Below, piece by piece: positions 25,105-32,691 of a DNA stretch of 33,057 nucleotides. The first letter of the stretch is position 1, and every line of letters starts with the position of its first letter. Source of the stretch: Polaromonas sp. (GTDB lineage: Bacteria > Pseudomonadota > Gammaproteobacteria > Burkholderiales > Burkholderiaceae_C). The stretch spans positions 1 to 33,057 of the forward strand of contig JAQGLT010000154.1 of the NCBI GenBank assembly GCA_028292745.1, in the 5' to 3' direction. The translations under genes and the position numbers were made by a program. The notes beneath the pieces are model-generated. The model was not told the origin of the DNA and searched no databases. It worked only from the letters and a program-made list of their open reading frames with translations.

Positions 25105-26291
25105 AAAGGTTGAGGATTGAATGCAGGAAGCGCACCGTTTGGTACGCTCGAGGGAATATTGACGACACGGTCTTCAAGCCAGAGGGAGTTGGCCAGTCCA
25201 TCGTGCTGGCAGTACTGGAACATAGTGAGACGCGTCATCAGACGCCAGATGGGCCGCGTCATGACGCCTTGGCTGTTCGTGAAAGCTAGGAACGCATCAC
25301 GCTCTTGCAGTGAATTCATCACGATGGCACCCAGCCAGTAATTTGCTACCGTGCCTTCAGGCGCATGCAAAAAAGTAATGCCCAACGAATGAAAAAAACG
25401 GGCATAACGTCCAGCCACATTGGCCTTACTTGCCAAAAACTCGGGAAGGCGTTCCATTTGAGCGCAGCCCAAGGCAGCGTTCAGATTAGGAAGTCGGTAG
25501 TTGTAGCCCACTTCGTCATGCACAAACTCATACGGGTGCGGCACCTTGGCAGTCGTAGTGACGTACTTGGCGCGGGCCGCCAAGTCAGCATCGTCGGTGA
25601 TGATCATGCCGCCGCCGCCGGTGGTGATGACCTTGTTGCCGTTAAAGCTGAGCGTGGCCATCTTGCCAAAGGTGCCGGTGTGGCGCGTGCCCACGTAGCT
25701 GCCCAATGATTCGGCGGCGTCTTCAACCACTGCAATGCCGTAATCGTCGCACAGGCTAACGATTTCCACGATGCGGCAAGGCAAACCAAAAGTATGCATT
25801 GGCACACAGGCCGCTAAGCGCCGGCCCGTAGTTTTGTTGATGGCACGGCCATCACGCATCTCGACATGCTGGGCTAAAAACTGCCGCAACGCCGTGGGGC
25901 TTAGGCCCAGCGTGTCGCGGTCTACATCCACAAACACTGGGTGTGCGCCGGCATAACTGAGGGCATTACAAGTGGCAATGAAGGTCAGCGCCTGCGTAAT
26001 CACCTCGTCACCCTGTTGCACCCCCACCAGTTGCAGAGCCACATGCAGTGCCGCAGTGCCGTTGACGGTGGCTACCGCGTATTTGGCCCCAGTGAAAGCC
26101 GCCACCTGCTGCTCGAACTCCACCACCTTAGCGCCCACGGACGAAACGAAGTTGGAATCGATACAGTCAATCAAGTATTGCTTTTCATTGCCTTCAAAGA
26201 CGGGGCGATGAAGAGGAATGAAGTCGTTGCCGTAGATGGAACGGGTGAAGTCAACAATCGACTGGAAGTCTGAATTCTGTTGTGCGCTCAT
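25101..26291 (-). CDS. LegC-family sugar aminotransferase (DegT/DnrJ/EryC1)
   Basis: PLP-dependent aminotransferase that should put an amino group on C4 of the 4-keto-6-deoxy sugar made by its neighbour. It has 396 residues. Motifs: FIPLHRPVFEGNEKQYL (24-40), the phosphate loop NGTAALHVALQL (78-88), EDAAESLGS with PLP-nitrogen-binding Asp191, and Lys220 in SFNGNKVITTGGGG forming the Schiff base. These, and SSVGAKVVEFE after the N-terminus, match the LegC branch rather than ArnB or PglE. It overlaps wbuB (upstream) and the dehydratase (downstream) by 4 bases each. No NeuB/LegI-type synthase is in the window, so the product is more likely a UDP-4-amino-4,6-dideoxy-GlcNAc used directly than a legionaminic acid precursor. 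Confidence 0.88.
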   Translation of the reverse strand: MSAQQNSDFQSIVDFTRSIYGNDFIPLHRPVFEGNEKQYLIDCIDSNFVSSVGAKVVEFEQQVAAFTGAKYAVATVNGTAALHVALQLVGVQQGDEVITQALTFIATCNALSYAGAHPVFVDVDRDTLGLSPTALRQFLAQHVEMRDGRAINKTTGRRLAACVPMHTFGLPCRIVEIVSLCDDYGIAVVEDAAESLGSYVGTRHTGTFGKMATLSFNGNKVITTGGGGMIITDDADLAARAKYVTTTAKVPHPYEFVHDEVGYNYRLPNLNAALGCAQMERLPEFLASKANVAGRYARFFHSLGITFLHAPEGTVANYWLGAIVMNSLQERDAFLAFTNSQGVMTRPIWRLMTRLTMFQYCQHDGLANSLWLEDRVVNIPSSVPNGALPAFNPQPL

Positions 26292-27517
26292 TTTTTTTTC
26301 GTTTTAATCTCATTAAAAATCTTGCCAAACTGACTGACTCCCACTGAAAGTGCCAAGCGTTCCCGGTAATAGGTTTGAGCGTTTTCACCCATGGCTTGCC
26401 GCTCAACCGGAGTTAATTTTTGGAGCGTCTCAGCCGCTGAAGCCAAAGAAATACTGTTTTCAGATTCGGCCACCACACCCCCACCCGACTGCAGAACAAG
26501 ATCAGCCGCATCACCATTCACCGCCATCAACAGGGGTTTCCCGACTGTCATGTAGGCCTGGGTTTTTGAGGGAATGGTGATTTCAAACAGCGGGTCTTTT
26601 CGTAAATGCACCAGCAACGCATCGGCTGCATTGAGCAGCGTTCCCACTTCTGCCATAGACACTGGTGGCAAAAACACGACGTTGCGCAACCGCAGCTCGG
26701 CCGCACGCTGCTTAAGCCGCTCTACCTCCACGCCGCCGCCCAGCATCACAAAACACACACGCCAATCGCGCGCCTGCAATAAGGCGGCTGCGTCCAGTAC
26801 GGCATCGAGCGCTTGGGCCTTGCCCATGTTGCCGGCAAAAAGGATTCGAAACTGCTCAGGCCCCGGAAAATTGGCTGCCAGTTTTCCCTGTGGCGCGTTA
26901 AGGGCAGCTTCATCAGCCCAGTTGAAAATCACGTCGATTTTGCGTTCTGGCACACCGCGCTGCACCAGCAAACGCTTGAAGCCCGGCGACAGTACCACAA
27001 GGTGATCTACCCGGCAATAGACCCACTGGCAGACAGCTTCCACAGCATTCAATGCACGCGGGTTGTTGACCATGCCAGTTGCACGCAGCGTATCTGGCCA
27101 CATGTCCTGAATGTCGTACACCACCGGGATGCGACGGAACAGGCGAATCAAGCTGGCCGTAATGCCTACCGTTAGCGGCGGGTGGTAGGCATAAATTACA
27201 TCGGCCCGCTTGGCAAAGAACAAGCCATAGATCAAGGACGATGCAGCGAAGCTCAGGTAATTCAACACCCGCTTGATCGCCGACTGGTCGTGGTTGGGGT
27301 ACAGAGGTACGCGTGTGATCTCAACGCCGTCAATTACTTCTCGCTGAAGCAGCTTGATGCGGTAACCCGTGTAGACCGTGCCGCCCGGGTAATTGGGGAA
27401 ACCAGTAACAACCTCTACCTCAAATCCCTGGCGTACCAACTCGCGCGCAAACACAATCCCCTTGAAGGTTGGCTCCGGGTCAAACCACTGCGTCAGCAGC
27501 AACACACGAACAGGCAT
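26288..27517 (-). CDS. wbuB: Glycosyltransferase WbuB (L-FucNAc transferase type, GT4)
   Basis: Cytoplasmic GT4 glycosyltransferase that in the fnlABC-wbuB arrangement transfers L-FucNAc onto the growing lipid-linked oligosaccharide. It has 409 residues. The WbuB-type N-terminus is clear (LLLTQWFDPEPTFKGIVFAR, then VVTGFPNYPGG), followed by YAYHPPLTVGITASLIRLF, VYDIQDMWPDTLRATG and the C-terminal donor-binding part (ILFAGNMGKAQALDAVLDAA; PLFEITIPSKTQAYMTVGKP). It begins 3 bp after fnlC and overlaps the aminotransferase ATG by 4 bases. Gene order fnlA-fnlB-fnlC-wbuB is the same as in known L-FucNAc clusters. The exact linkage is not predictable. Confidence 0.9.
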   Translation of the reverse strand: MPVRVLLLTQWFDPEPTFKGIVFARELVRQGFEVEVVTGFPNYPGGTVYTGYRIKLLQREVIDGVEITRVPLYPNHDQSAIKRVLNYLSFAASSLIYGLFFAKRADVIYAYHPPLTVGITASLIRLFRRIPVVYDIQDMWPDTLRATGMVNNPRALNAVEAVCQWVYCRVDHLVVLSPGFKRLLVQRGVPERKIDVIFNWADEAALNAPQGKLAANFPGPEQFRILFAGNMGKAQALDAVLDAAALLQARDWRVCFVMLGGGVEVERLKQRAAELRLRNVVFLPPVSMAEVGTLLNAADALLVHLRKDPLFEITIPSKTQAYMTVGKPLLMAVNGDAADLVLQSGGGVVAESENSISLASAAETLQKLTPVERQAMGENAQTYYRERLALSVGVSQFGKIFNEIKTKKK

Positions 27518-27520
27518 GTA

Positions 27521-28651
27521 TCAGTATTTCTTCCAAACCACACGGTTCACGTAGTCGGTGTAGCTGTGAATGATACGTAGCACCTTGTCAGACACATTGG
27601 GCATGCTGTAATCGGCTACCTGGCGCAGGCTGCGCTCCTCGCCGCGGTTCTGGCTAGCCAGAATCGCCAGGCCTTGAAGCACGCGCTCCACCTCCAGCCC
27701 GACCATCATCACGGCGGCTTCTTCCATGCCCTCGGGGCGCTCATGCGCTTCGCGCAGGTTCAGCGCCGGGAAATTCAAGATCGACGACTCTTCATTAATC
27801 GTGCCGCTATCTGACAAGGAAGCGCGCGCTGACAACTGCAGCTTCACGTAGTCATGAAAGCCCAGTGGCTTAAGCAGTTGCACGTTTGCATGGAACTTTA
27901 CCTGCATGGAATCCACGCGCTTTTGCGTGCGCGGGTGGGTCGAAACGATCACTGGCAAGCCGTACTGCTCGGCCACTGTGTTCAACACCTGCACCAGCTT
28001 GCCAAAGTTCACATCAGAGTCGATGTTTTCTTCGCGGTGGGCGCTGACGACAAAGTATTGTTCTTCCTGAAGGCTAAGGCGTTGCAGCACATCCGACGCA
28101 TCAATGCGCGGGCGGTAATGCGTCAGCACCTCGAACATGGGGCTTCCGGTCTTGATCACCATGTCTGGCGGCAAGCCTTCGCGCAGCAAGTATTCACGGG
28201 CAATGCTGCTGTACGTCAGGTTGATGTCGGCCGTGTGGTCCACGATGCGGCGGTTGATTTCTTCGGGCACGCGCTGGTCAAAGCAGCGGTTGCCCGCTTC
28301 CATATGGAAGACCGGAATCTTGCGCCGCTTGGCCGGCAACACCGCCATGCAGCTGTTGGTGTCGCCCAGCACCAGCACAGCTTCGGGCTTTTCAGTGGCC
28401 AGCACGCCGTCCACCGCAATGATGATCTTGCCGATGGTTTCTGCCGCGCTGCCCCCAGCCGCATTCAAAAAATGGTCGGGCTTGCGAATGCCCAGATCGT
28501 CAAAAAAGATCTGGTTTAGTTCATAGTCGTAGTTCTGGCCGGTATGCACCAGCACATGTTCGCAATGCGCATCAAGCTGCGCCAGCACACGGGAAAGACG
28601 AATGATCTCGGGCCGGGTGCCGACCACCGTCACAACTTTTAGTTTTTTCAT
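27521..28651 (-). CDS. fnlC: UDP-N-acetyl-L-fucosamine synthase (C2 epimerase, FnlC/WbjD)
   Basis: Last step of UDP-L-FucNAc synthesis: C2 epimerisation of UDP-2-acetamido-2,6-dideoxy-L-talose. It has 376 residues of the non-hydrolysing WecB epimerase fold: GTRPEIIRLS (11-20), HTGQNYDYELN (36-46), GDTNSCMAVLPAKRRKIPVF (97-116), acidic pair Glu130-Glu131 in RVPEEINRR, HREEN (205-209) and SDSGTINEESSIL. The long C-terminus (ADYSMPNVSDKVLRIIHSYT) is typical of FnlC/WbjD rather than WecB. It is separated from fnlB by a toxin-antitoxin pair, and its start lies 43 bp after the toxin stop with only a weak ribosome-binding site, so its expression may depend on the toxin-antitoxin transcript. Confidence 0.93.
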   Translation of the reverse strand: MKKLKVVTVVGTRPEIIRLSRVLAQLDAHCEHVLVHTGQNYDYELNQIFFDDLGIRKPDHFLNAAGGSAAETIGKIIIAVDGVLATEKPEAVLVLGDTNSCMAVLPAKRRKIPVFHMEAGNRCFDQRVPEEINRRIVDHTADINLTYSSIAREYLLREGLPPDMVIKTGSPMFEVLTHYRPRIDASDVLQRLSLQEEQYFVVSAHREENIDSDVNFGKLVQVLNTVAEQYGLPVIVSTHPRTQKRVDSMQVKFHANVQLLKPLGFHDYVKLQLSARASLSDSGTINEESSILNFPALNLREAHERPEGMEEAAVMMVGLEVERVLQGLAILASQNRGEERSLRQVADYSMPNVSDKVLRIIHSYTDYVNRVVWKKY

Positions 28652-28693
28652 GAGTAACTTTTTACTTCTTCACTTCTACTTTTGTAAAACGTA

Positions 28694-28969
28694 TCAATAC
28701 ACCGCCTCGCGGTCACCTACATTCACCAGAATGATTTGCCTATTTTCAATCAACAGCTCAAGCGTGATGCGATAAGAAAGGTGGATTGAAATCGAATGCA
28801 AGCCTTTCAGCGCGCCGCTGAGCGCCTGCAGTCGCAGCGACGGATGAAACGGATTGGCTTGCACGAGCTGCAGGGTTTTCAGGTATTGCTGGCGCGCTTC
28901 AGGATGCCCTTTCAGCCAGCGTGCTGCGCTGCGGCTGTAGGACTCAGTAAAGACCACCGCATAGCTCAT
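28694..28969 (-). CDS. RelE/ParE-family toxin (type II toxin-antitoxin)
   Basis: A 91-residue, basic, compact protein of the RelE/ParE fold, likely a ribosome-dependent mRNA interferase or growth inhibitor neutralised by its neighbour. Recognisable parts: VVFTESYSRSAARWLKGHPE (helical N-terminus), NPFHPSLRLQALSGALKGLH (the PSLR..L.G.L.G strand region) and YRITLELLIENRQIILVNVG followed by DREAVY. In many relatives the last motif is GTHDEVY; here the His is replaced (DRE), so catalytic mode cannot be assumed. Its ATG overlaps the antitoxin TGA by four bases, the usual coupling. It sits inside the fnl operon between fnlB and fnlC. Confidence 0.83.
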   Translation of the reverse strand: MSYAVVFTESYSRSAARWLKGHPEARQQYLKTLQLVQANPFHPSLRLQALSGALKGLHSISIHLSYRITLELLIENRQIILVNVGDREAVY

Positions 28970-29223
28970 GCCAAACTGTCAAGCCGCGTCAAGTGTGCCT
29001 CGGGCGACTCCTGAACAAAACGCCCTACCGCCATGTCAGCCCGTGTTTGCGCCAAGGCAGCGTCTAGTTCGCATTTGCGCAGATGGTAATAGTGCGCCAT
29101 GTCCATCACCACAAAGCGATCCTTGCCGCGCACCGAAACAATGACCTCGGCATGCTCGGACAGTACCGCCTCTATGGCTGCCACTCCCTTGGTTTTTAAA
29201 TCATTGGCGCTGATATGAGGCAT
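28966..29223 (-). CDS. Phd/YefM-family antitoxin
   Basis: An 85-residue antitoxin from ATG 29223, chosen because AAGGAG lies 6 bases upstream; five codons upstream in the open frame have no signal. The Phd/YefM pattern is visible: MPHISANDLKTKGVAAIEAV, then EVIVSVRGKDRFVVMDMAHY (the strand-turn-strand of the DNA-binding fold), then YYHLRKCELDAALAQTRADM and an acidic/hydrophobic tail that would wrap the toxin. It should repress its own promoter at the palindrome 29244-29269. It comes directly after fnlB and overlaps the toxin by 4 bases. Confidence 0.85.
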   Translation of the reverse strand: MPHISANDLKTKGVAAIEAVLSEHAEVIVSVRGKDRFVVMDMAHYYHLRKCELDAALAQTRADMAVGRFVQESPEAHLTRLDSLA

Positions 29224-29243
29224 CTCAACTCCTTGCAAAAATC

Positions 29244-29269
29244 AAATCGTACACTTAATCGTACGATTT
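29244..29269 (-). promoter_or_regulatory. Palindromic operator of the toxin-antitoxin module
   Basis: AAATCGTAC (29244-29252) and its exact reverse complement GTACGATTT (29261-29269) flank 8 bases. ATCGTAC also recurs as a direct repeat at 29246-29252 and 29258-29264. It begins 20 bases upstream of the antitoxin start and its far end overlaps the fnlB stop codon (29268-29270). Place and symmetry fit autoregulation by a Phd-type antitoxin. A promoter must overlap it, but no clear -35/-10 pair can be fixed. Confidence 0.7.
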
Positions 29270-30395
29270 AAAGCGCGCAAGCAAACGTATCCGGCCGTGC
29301 ACGGTCAAACACCTCATTAGCCCACAACATGACAACCATCTCATCAGCGCCAATATTGGTGATGTCATGCGTCCAACCTGGAACCGTTTCCACAATCTCA
29401 GCTTTCTCGCCGCTGGTCACCAGCTCATGCGCCTGACCAGTCTGCATATGGCGGAATTTGAAGCGCGCATGACCCTTGATGACCAGAAACTTCTCGGTCT
29501 TGCTGTGGTGGTAATGCCCACCCCGGGTAATGCCGGGGTGCGCCGTGAAGTAAGAAAACTGCCCTGCATCAGGGGTTTTAAGCATTTCCACAAACACGCC
29601 GCGCGGATCAGCATGCTGCGGCACGGTGTAGGTAAACAGGTCTACCGGTAGATAGCTCACATAAGTGGCATACAGCGCGCGTAGCAAACCGGTGCCCACA
29701 CGCTCGGTCATCAGTGTGTCGCGGCTGTCCTTGAAAATCTGAATCAGCCGCGCCAGCTCACCCACGGTAGTGGTGTATTGCGGCGCCACGGTGGCAAAAC
29801 CATCGGTATCCACTGCAGTATCCGCGCCGTCCATCAGTTGCACAAAGCGCTCAATCACATCGTCTACATACACCAGCGTGACCGGTGCGGCCGGGTCATT
29901 GACCTGGATCGGCAGGCCGCGCGCAATGTTGTGGCAAAACGTGGCCACTGCCGAGTTGTAGTTGGGCTTGCACCATTTGCCAAACACATTGGGCAGCCGA
30001 AAGATATGCACTGGCACCTTGTGGCTGCGCGCAACATCCCGCAAGGCGTCTTCAGCCCCGCGCTTGCTCTGGCCATACGGGTTGTCACGCCCAGCCTGGG
30101 CCGATGAGGTGTAAACGATGGGCACCCGCTTGCCCGTTGCCGTAGCCACCGCTCCAACCGCCCCGCATAGCGCCTGGGTCAGGTCCACATTGCCTGACAC
30201 AAACTCTTGGGGGTCTTGCGGGCGGTTAATACCAGCCAAGTGAAATACAAAGTCTATGCCTTGCAAAAGCGCTGGCAGCTGGGCCTCATCCTCATTTCGG
30301 GTAAAGCAAACAACCTGTACGTCCTTGCGTTCAGCCAAGTGCAACCGCAGGTTTTTACCAACAAAACCATCGGCTCCGGTGATCAGCACGTTCAT
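29268..30395 (-). CDS. fnlB: UDP-2-acetamido-2,6-dideoxy-hexulose C4 reductase (FnlB/WbjC)
   Basis: Second enzyme of UDP-L-FucNAc synthesis: NAD(P)H-dependent reduction of the 4-keto intermediate made by FnlA. It has 375 residues. An N-terminal SDR domain carries GADGFVG (7-13), the serines in VYTSSAQAG (94-102) and Tyr107-x3-Lys111 in NPYGQSKRG; a C-terminal cupin-like domain begins near residue 260 and shows GHYHHSKTEKFLVIKGHARF (293-312). This SDR-cupin fusion is diagnostic of WbjC/FnlB. It starts 3 bp after fnlA. The toxin-antitoxin operator overlaps its stop codon, but the C-terminus looks complete (TFACAL). Confidence 0.93.
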   Translation of the reverse strand: MNVLITGADGFVGKNLRLHLAERKDVQVVCFTRNEDEAQLPALLQGIDFVFHLAGINRPQDPQEFVSGNVDLTQALCGAVGAVATATGKRVPIVYTSSAQAGRDNPYGQSKRGAEDALRDVARSHKVPVHIFRLPNVFGKWCKPNYNSAVATFCHNIARGLPIQVNDPAAPVTLVYVDDVIERFVQLMDGADTAVDTDGFATVAPQYTTTVGELARLIQIFKDSRDTLMTERVGTGLLRALYATYVSYLPVDLFTYTVPQHADPRGVFVEMLKTPDAGQFSYFTAHPGITRGGHYHHSKTEKFLVIKGHARFKFRHMQTGQAHELVTSGEKAEIVETVPGWTHDITNIGADEMVVMLWANEVFDRARPDTFACAL

Positions 30396-30398
30396 CGC

Positions 30399-31442
30399 TT
30401 AGTCTTCCGCCACAACGTTTTCACCGCGCGCGATGCGCTGCATGAAGTCAAGCTTGAGCAGCAGCGCCTTCATGCCTTCCACATCCAGTCGGGTGGTATT
30501 GTGTGAGTCGTAGGTTTCACCATGTGAGCTTTGAGTCAGGCGTTCTTCACCCTGTTCCACAAACTTGGCGTAGTTCAAATCACGCCCATCGGGCGGTACG
30601 CGAAAGTAATCGCCACAGTCTTCAGCACAGGCCACTTCTTCACGGCTTAGCAGCGCCTCATACAACTTTTCGCCATGACGAGTACCAATGCTGCGCACCT
30701 CGTGGTCGGGCTTGTCCATTAGCGCCAAAATGGCCTGAGTCAACACTTCTACCGTGGCAGCCGGGGACTTTTGCACAAATATGTCGCCGTTGTTCCCATG
30801 CTCAAACGCATACAGCACCAAGTCCACCGCATCAGCCAGCGTCATCATAAAGCGCGTCATGCTCGGGTCGGTCACCGTGAGGGGCCTGCCCGCCAGCACC
30901 TGTTGGACAAACAGCGGAATCACCGAGCCGCGCGACGCCATCACATTGCCATAGCGTGTACCGCAGATTACGGTGTTGGTACCTTCTAGGTTGCGGCTGG
31001 ATGCGACCATGACCTTTTCCATCATGGCCTTGCTAATGCCCATGGCGTTGATGGGGTACACGGCCTTGTCAGTACTGAGACACACCACGCGCTTCACACC
31101 GGCTGCAATAGCGGCTACCAGCACATTTTCGGTGCCCAGCACGTTGGTGCGCACCGCCTGCATGGGATGAAATTCGCATGAAGGCACTTGCTTGAGTGCT
31201 GCAGCATGAAACACATAATCCACTCCGCGCATGGAGGAAGCCACACTGCGCGCATCGCGAACGTCGCCAATGTAGAACTTGATCTTGGGATGGTTGTAGC
31301 GTTTACGCATGTCATCCTGCTTCTTCTCGTCACGGCTGAAAATTCGAATCTCAGAAATACTCGTATTGAGAAAGCGCTTTAGCACAGCGTTTCCAAAAGA
31401 GCCGGTACCACCAGTAATAAGGAGAGTTTTATTAGTAAACAT
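30399..31442 (-). CDS. fnlA: UDP-GlcNAc 4,6-dehydratase / 5-epimerase (FnlA/WbjB/CapE)
   Basis: First enzyme of UDP-L-FucNAc synthesis, converting UDP-GlcNAc to 4-keto-6-deoxy sugars with C5 (and C3) inversion. It has 347 residues: Rossmann motif GGTGSFG (11-17), FSRDEKKQDDMRKRYNHPK, STDKA (123-127) with NAMGISKAMMEK giving Met134-x3-Lys138 (Met in place of Tyr, as in CapE), and ICGTRYGNVMASRGSVIPLF. The C-terminal part with DCGDYFRVPPDGRDLNY is typical of FnlA/WbjB. It starts the fnl block, 37 bp after the upstream glycosyltransferase stop, across AT-rich DNA (31443-31479). Confidence 0.94.
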   Translation of the reverse strand: MFTNKTLLITGGTGSFGNAVLKRFLNTSISEIRIFSRDEKKQDDMRKRYNHPKIKFYIGDVRDARSVASSMRGVDYVFHAAALKQVPSCEFHPMQAVRTNVLGTENVLVAAIAAGVKRVVCLSTDKAVYPINAMGISKAMMEKVMVASSRNLEGTNTVICGTRYGNVMASRGSVIPLFVQQVLAGRPLTVTDPSMTRFMMTLADAVDLVLYAFEHGNNGDIFVQKSPAATVEVLTQAILALMDKPDHEVRSIGTRHGEKLYEALLSREEVACAEDCGDYFRVPPDGRDLNYAKFVEQGEERLTQSSHGETYDSHNTTRLDVEGMKALLLKLDFMQRIARGENVVAED

Positions 31443-31479
31443 TTAGTATCTATTAATTATATAGAATTTAAGTAATTAA

Positions 31480-32685
31480 TTACGGCGCAACAGCTGCCAG
31501 AGCACCTGCGAAAAGATTTCGATTTAAAACCAATGCCTCGGCGCCTATTTTTTGTTCAATGGCGAATTGAATGCAACTTTGTCTAACCCGCTCCCACTTT
31601 ATATTGTCAAATCCCGCAGCCATCTCTAAAGCTCTAACAAATTCATCAGGTGCATCAAGTGATAAATCCCAACCCAATTGACGCTTCTCTAAATCACGCC
31701 ATGGTGTCTGATCACTGATAAGTACCGGCAGTCCAGCAAACCACGATTCAATAAAAACATGTCCATAATTTTCACCATGCGTAGGCAAAAAAAATAAATC
31801 GTGTTTTGCAAGGGAAGCATGCACATGTTCATGTGGAACACTCCCAGCATAAATTACTATGATGTGTGCAGGAAGTTGGTTAATTAGCTTAACACATCTA
31901 TCCCAATAAACTAGATCTTCTTGTGGCCCATAAATAGTAAACTGTACTGGAACACTGACACGCGCTAATACGCTCAGCGCAAAATCAAGGTTTTTCTTAG
32001 GAGATAAACGCGATAAAAAACAGACTTTCAAATGGTGACTTGATTCTACTTTCTCATCAACGGCAATTTTCAAACCCGAATTGTTCATATCAGTTAAATC
32101 TGCTGCAACTGATATATTCCCCGCAACTTCAGGCAAAACCTTGTCAGTCATAACAATTTGGATATCTGCGCGCTCATACGCAGTCGAGGCATGCCAAGTC
32201 ACGTTGTTATACAAACCCATTAAACGTGCCAATTTAATAAAATACGATTTTTTTCGCGATTTGAGTTTTAATGCGCCTTCAGAAAATTCACCGCGTGGCG
32301 CGACAACTGTTGCTTTGTTACCAATTAAACTTATCCATTTCACAATCAAAGGAAATATAGTAAAAGGCACACTAAAAAAACTGTTTAAATAAAGCAGGTC
32401 ATACTCAGTTTCGCGAAGTAACCGAGTAATCCCGAAAATATTTCTCATCGATGGGCTTGCATAGAAAACTTTCGCGTTACCGACTTGGTTCCACGCATTA
32501 ACCTTTACATTTGGATAAGGTACGTTGTCATCAAAATCCCGATCAGACGTTAAGATTAAAAATTGATAATCATCAGATAATCTATCAACCATGTTAGCAA
32601 TGGAGCGAATGGGACCGCCTCCACGATAGCCAGGCAAATAAAAAGGAGTAAGAGTCAAAATTATAGGTTTTTTTTTAAGCGACAT
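31480..32685 (-). CDS. GT4-family glycosyltransferase
   Basis: A 401-residue cytoplasmic glycosyltransferase of the GT4/GT-B type, building the surface glycan; donor and acceptor are unknown. The N-terminus shows LTPFYLPGYRGGGPIRSIAN, usual in this group for acceptor binding; VVAPRGEFSEGALKLKSRKK follows at about 127-145; the C-terminal domain has FLSRLSPKKNLDFALSVL (223-240) and THGENYGHVFIESWFAGLPV (302-321), with the E-x7-E-like donor site. It begins 6 bp after the stop of the upstream gene. Base composition is clearly more AT-rich than the fnl genes to its left, which suggests separate origin of this end of the cluster, as is common in polysaccharide loci. Confidence 0.87.
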   Translation of the reverse strand: MSLKKKPIILTLTPFYLPGYRGGGPIRSIANMVDRLSDDYQFLILTSDRDFDDNVPYPNVKVNAWNQVGNAKVFYASPSMRNIFGITRLLRETEYDLLYLNSFFSVPFTIFPLIVKWISLIGNKATVVAPRGEFSEGALKLKSRKKSYFIKLARLMGLYNNVTWHASTAYERADIQIVMTDKVLPEVAGNISVAADLTDMNNSGLKIAVDEKVESSHHLKVCFLSRLSPKKNLDFALSVLARVSVPVQFTIYGPQEDLVYWDRCVKLINQLPAHIIVIYAGSVPHEHVHASLAKHDLFFLPTHGENYGHVFIESWFAGLPVLISDQTPWRDLEKRQLGWDLSLDAPDEFVRALEMAAGFDNIKWERVRQSCIQFAIEQKIGAEALVLNRNLFAGALAAVAP

Positions 32686-32691
32686 AGAATG

